A stretch of DNA of 64,000 bases, from NCBI GenBank assembly GCA_007026445.1, contig VDMD01000037.1, positions 186,001 through 250,000 of the forward strand. The letters are read 5' to 3'. Position numbers and translations under genes: made by a program. Under the pieces are notes generated by a model. It worked only from the letters and a program-made list of their open reading frames with translations, was not told the origin of the DNA and did no database searches. This document shows positions 63,842-64,000 of the stretch, in pieces. The stretch comes from Schizophyllum amplum (taxonomy: Eukaryota > Basidiomycota > Agaricomycetes > Agaricales > Schizophyllaceae). Position 1 is the stretch's first letter. Each line of letters begins with the position of its first letter.

Positions 63842-64000
63842 CGGGCCGTATGTGAGGCTGAACTCCGAAGCATTCTAGCTGAGCACGTCTTCGCATATGT
63901 AAGTATGCCTGCGACGCCCATCGTCGCCTGCGTAGTATTTGTTGAGTTAGCTCGACCATGTGATACAGGTTCATCTCGCCTTCTCCCTCACGGTTCTCTC
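63842..64000. other. Right edge of window
   Basis: A plus-strand stop-free stretch (about 63850-63900, AELRSILAEHVFAYV) and a GTAAGTATG donor-like site at 63899-63907 suggest that another exon may be present here, either of the PAK-like gene spliced differently or of the next gene. Not resolved. Confidence 0.3.

Noticed and set aside
1..64000. Transposable elements or CRISPR arrays
   Set aside because: I saw no reverse transcriptase, transposase or integrase motifs, no terminal repeats and no spaced direct repeats; eukaryotic gene content makes CRISPR irrelevant.

Overview
The window is fungal nuclear DNA, almost certainly from an agaricomycete basidiomycete (a polypore-like wood-decay or related species; this is inference). 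Genes are closely packed, on both strands, and broken by many 45-60 nt GT-AG introns. The content fits: a LigB/DODA dioxygenase, a multi-intron P450, SKN1/KRE6-type beta-glucan synthesis protein, STE3-type pheromone receptors, several F-box proteins and many small fungal-specific membrane proteins. I see no transposon, rRNA, confident tRNA or CRISPR. Coordinates below give the outer limits of the coding region; introns were placed by eye. Layout. 0-8 kb: end of an acidic protein, LigB-type aromatic-ring dioxygenase, secreted FAD amine-oxidase-like protein, GPI-anchored Ser/Thr-rich protein, cytochrome P450. 8-15 kb: a long low-complexity RGG-tailed protein and two small hypotheticals, the first with a broken frame. 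15-24 kb: two paralogous membrane-anchored Ser/Thr kinase genes, head to head, with prefoldin subunit 3 and a hypothetical ORF between them; the right-hand copy has a linker enlarged by repeated small exons separated by near-identical introns. 25-33 kb: two paralogous F-box/coiled-coil proteins in convergent orientation around a two-to-four-span membrane protein. 33-39 kb: two different STE3-family pheromone receptors in tandem on the minus strand, a mating-type-B-like locus; I found no convincing CaaX pheromone precursor. 39-46 kb: a small hypothetical, a seven-span membrane protein, and two small paralogous genes each with a TATAAAA box. 46-54 kb: secreted M28 aminopeptidase with a one-base frame break exactly in its catalytic Glu motif, then a 5 kb gene for a single-span membrane protein with a very long acidic, proline-repeat tail. 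54-58 kb: 3.9 kb without an assignable gene. 58-64 kb: SKN1/KRE6-like GH16 protein, a third F-box protein and a truncated PAK-like PH/CRIB protein. Working together: the best supported functional theme is signalling and mating (STE3 receptors, 7-span proteins, membrane kinases, PAK-like Cdc42/Rac-binding module), beside ordinary housekeeping and secretory genes. The most unusual structures are the exon-duplicated kinase linker and the paired membrane kinases.
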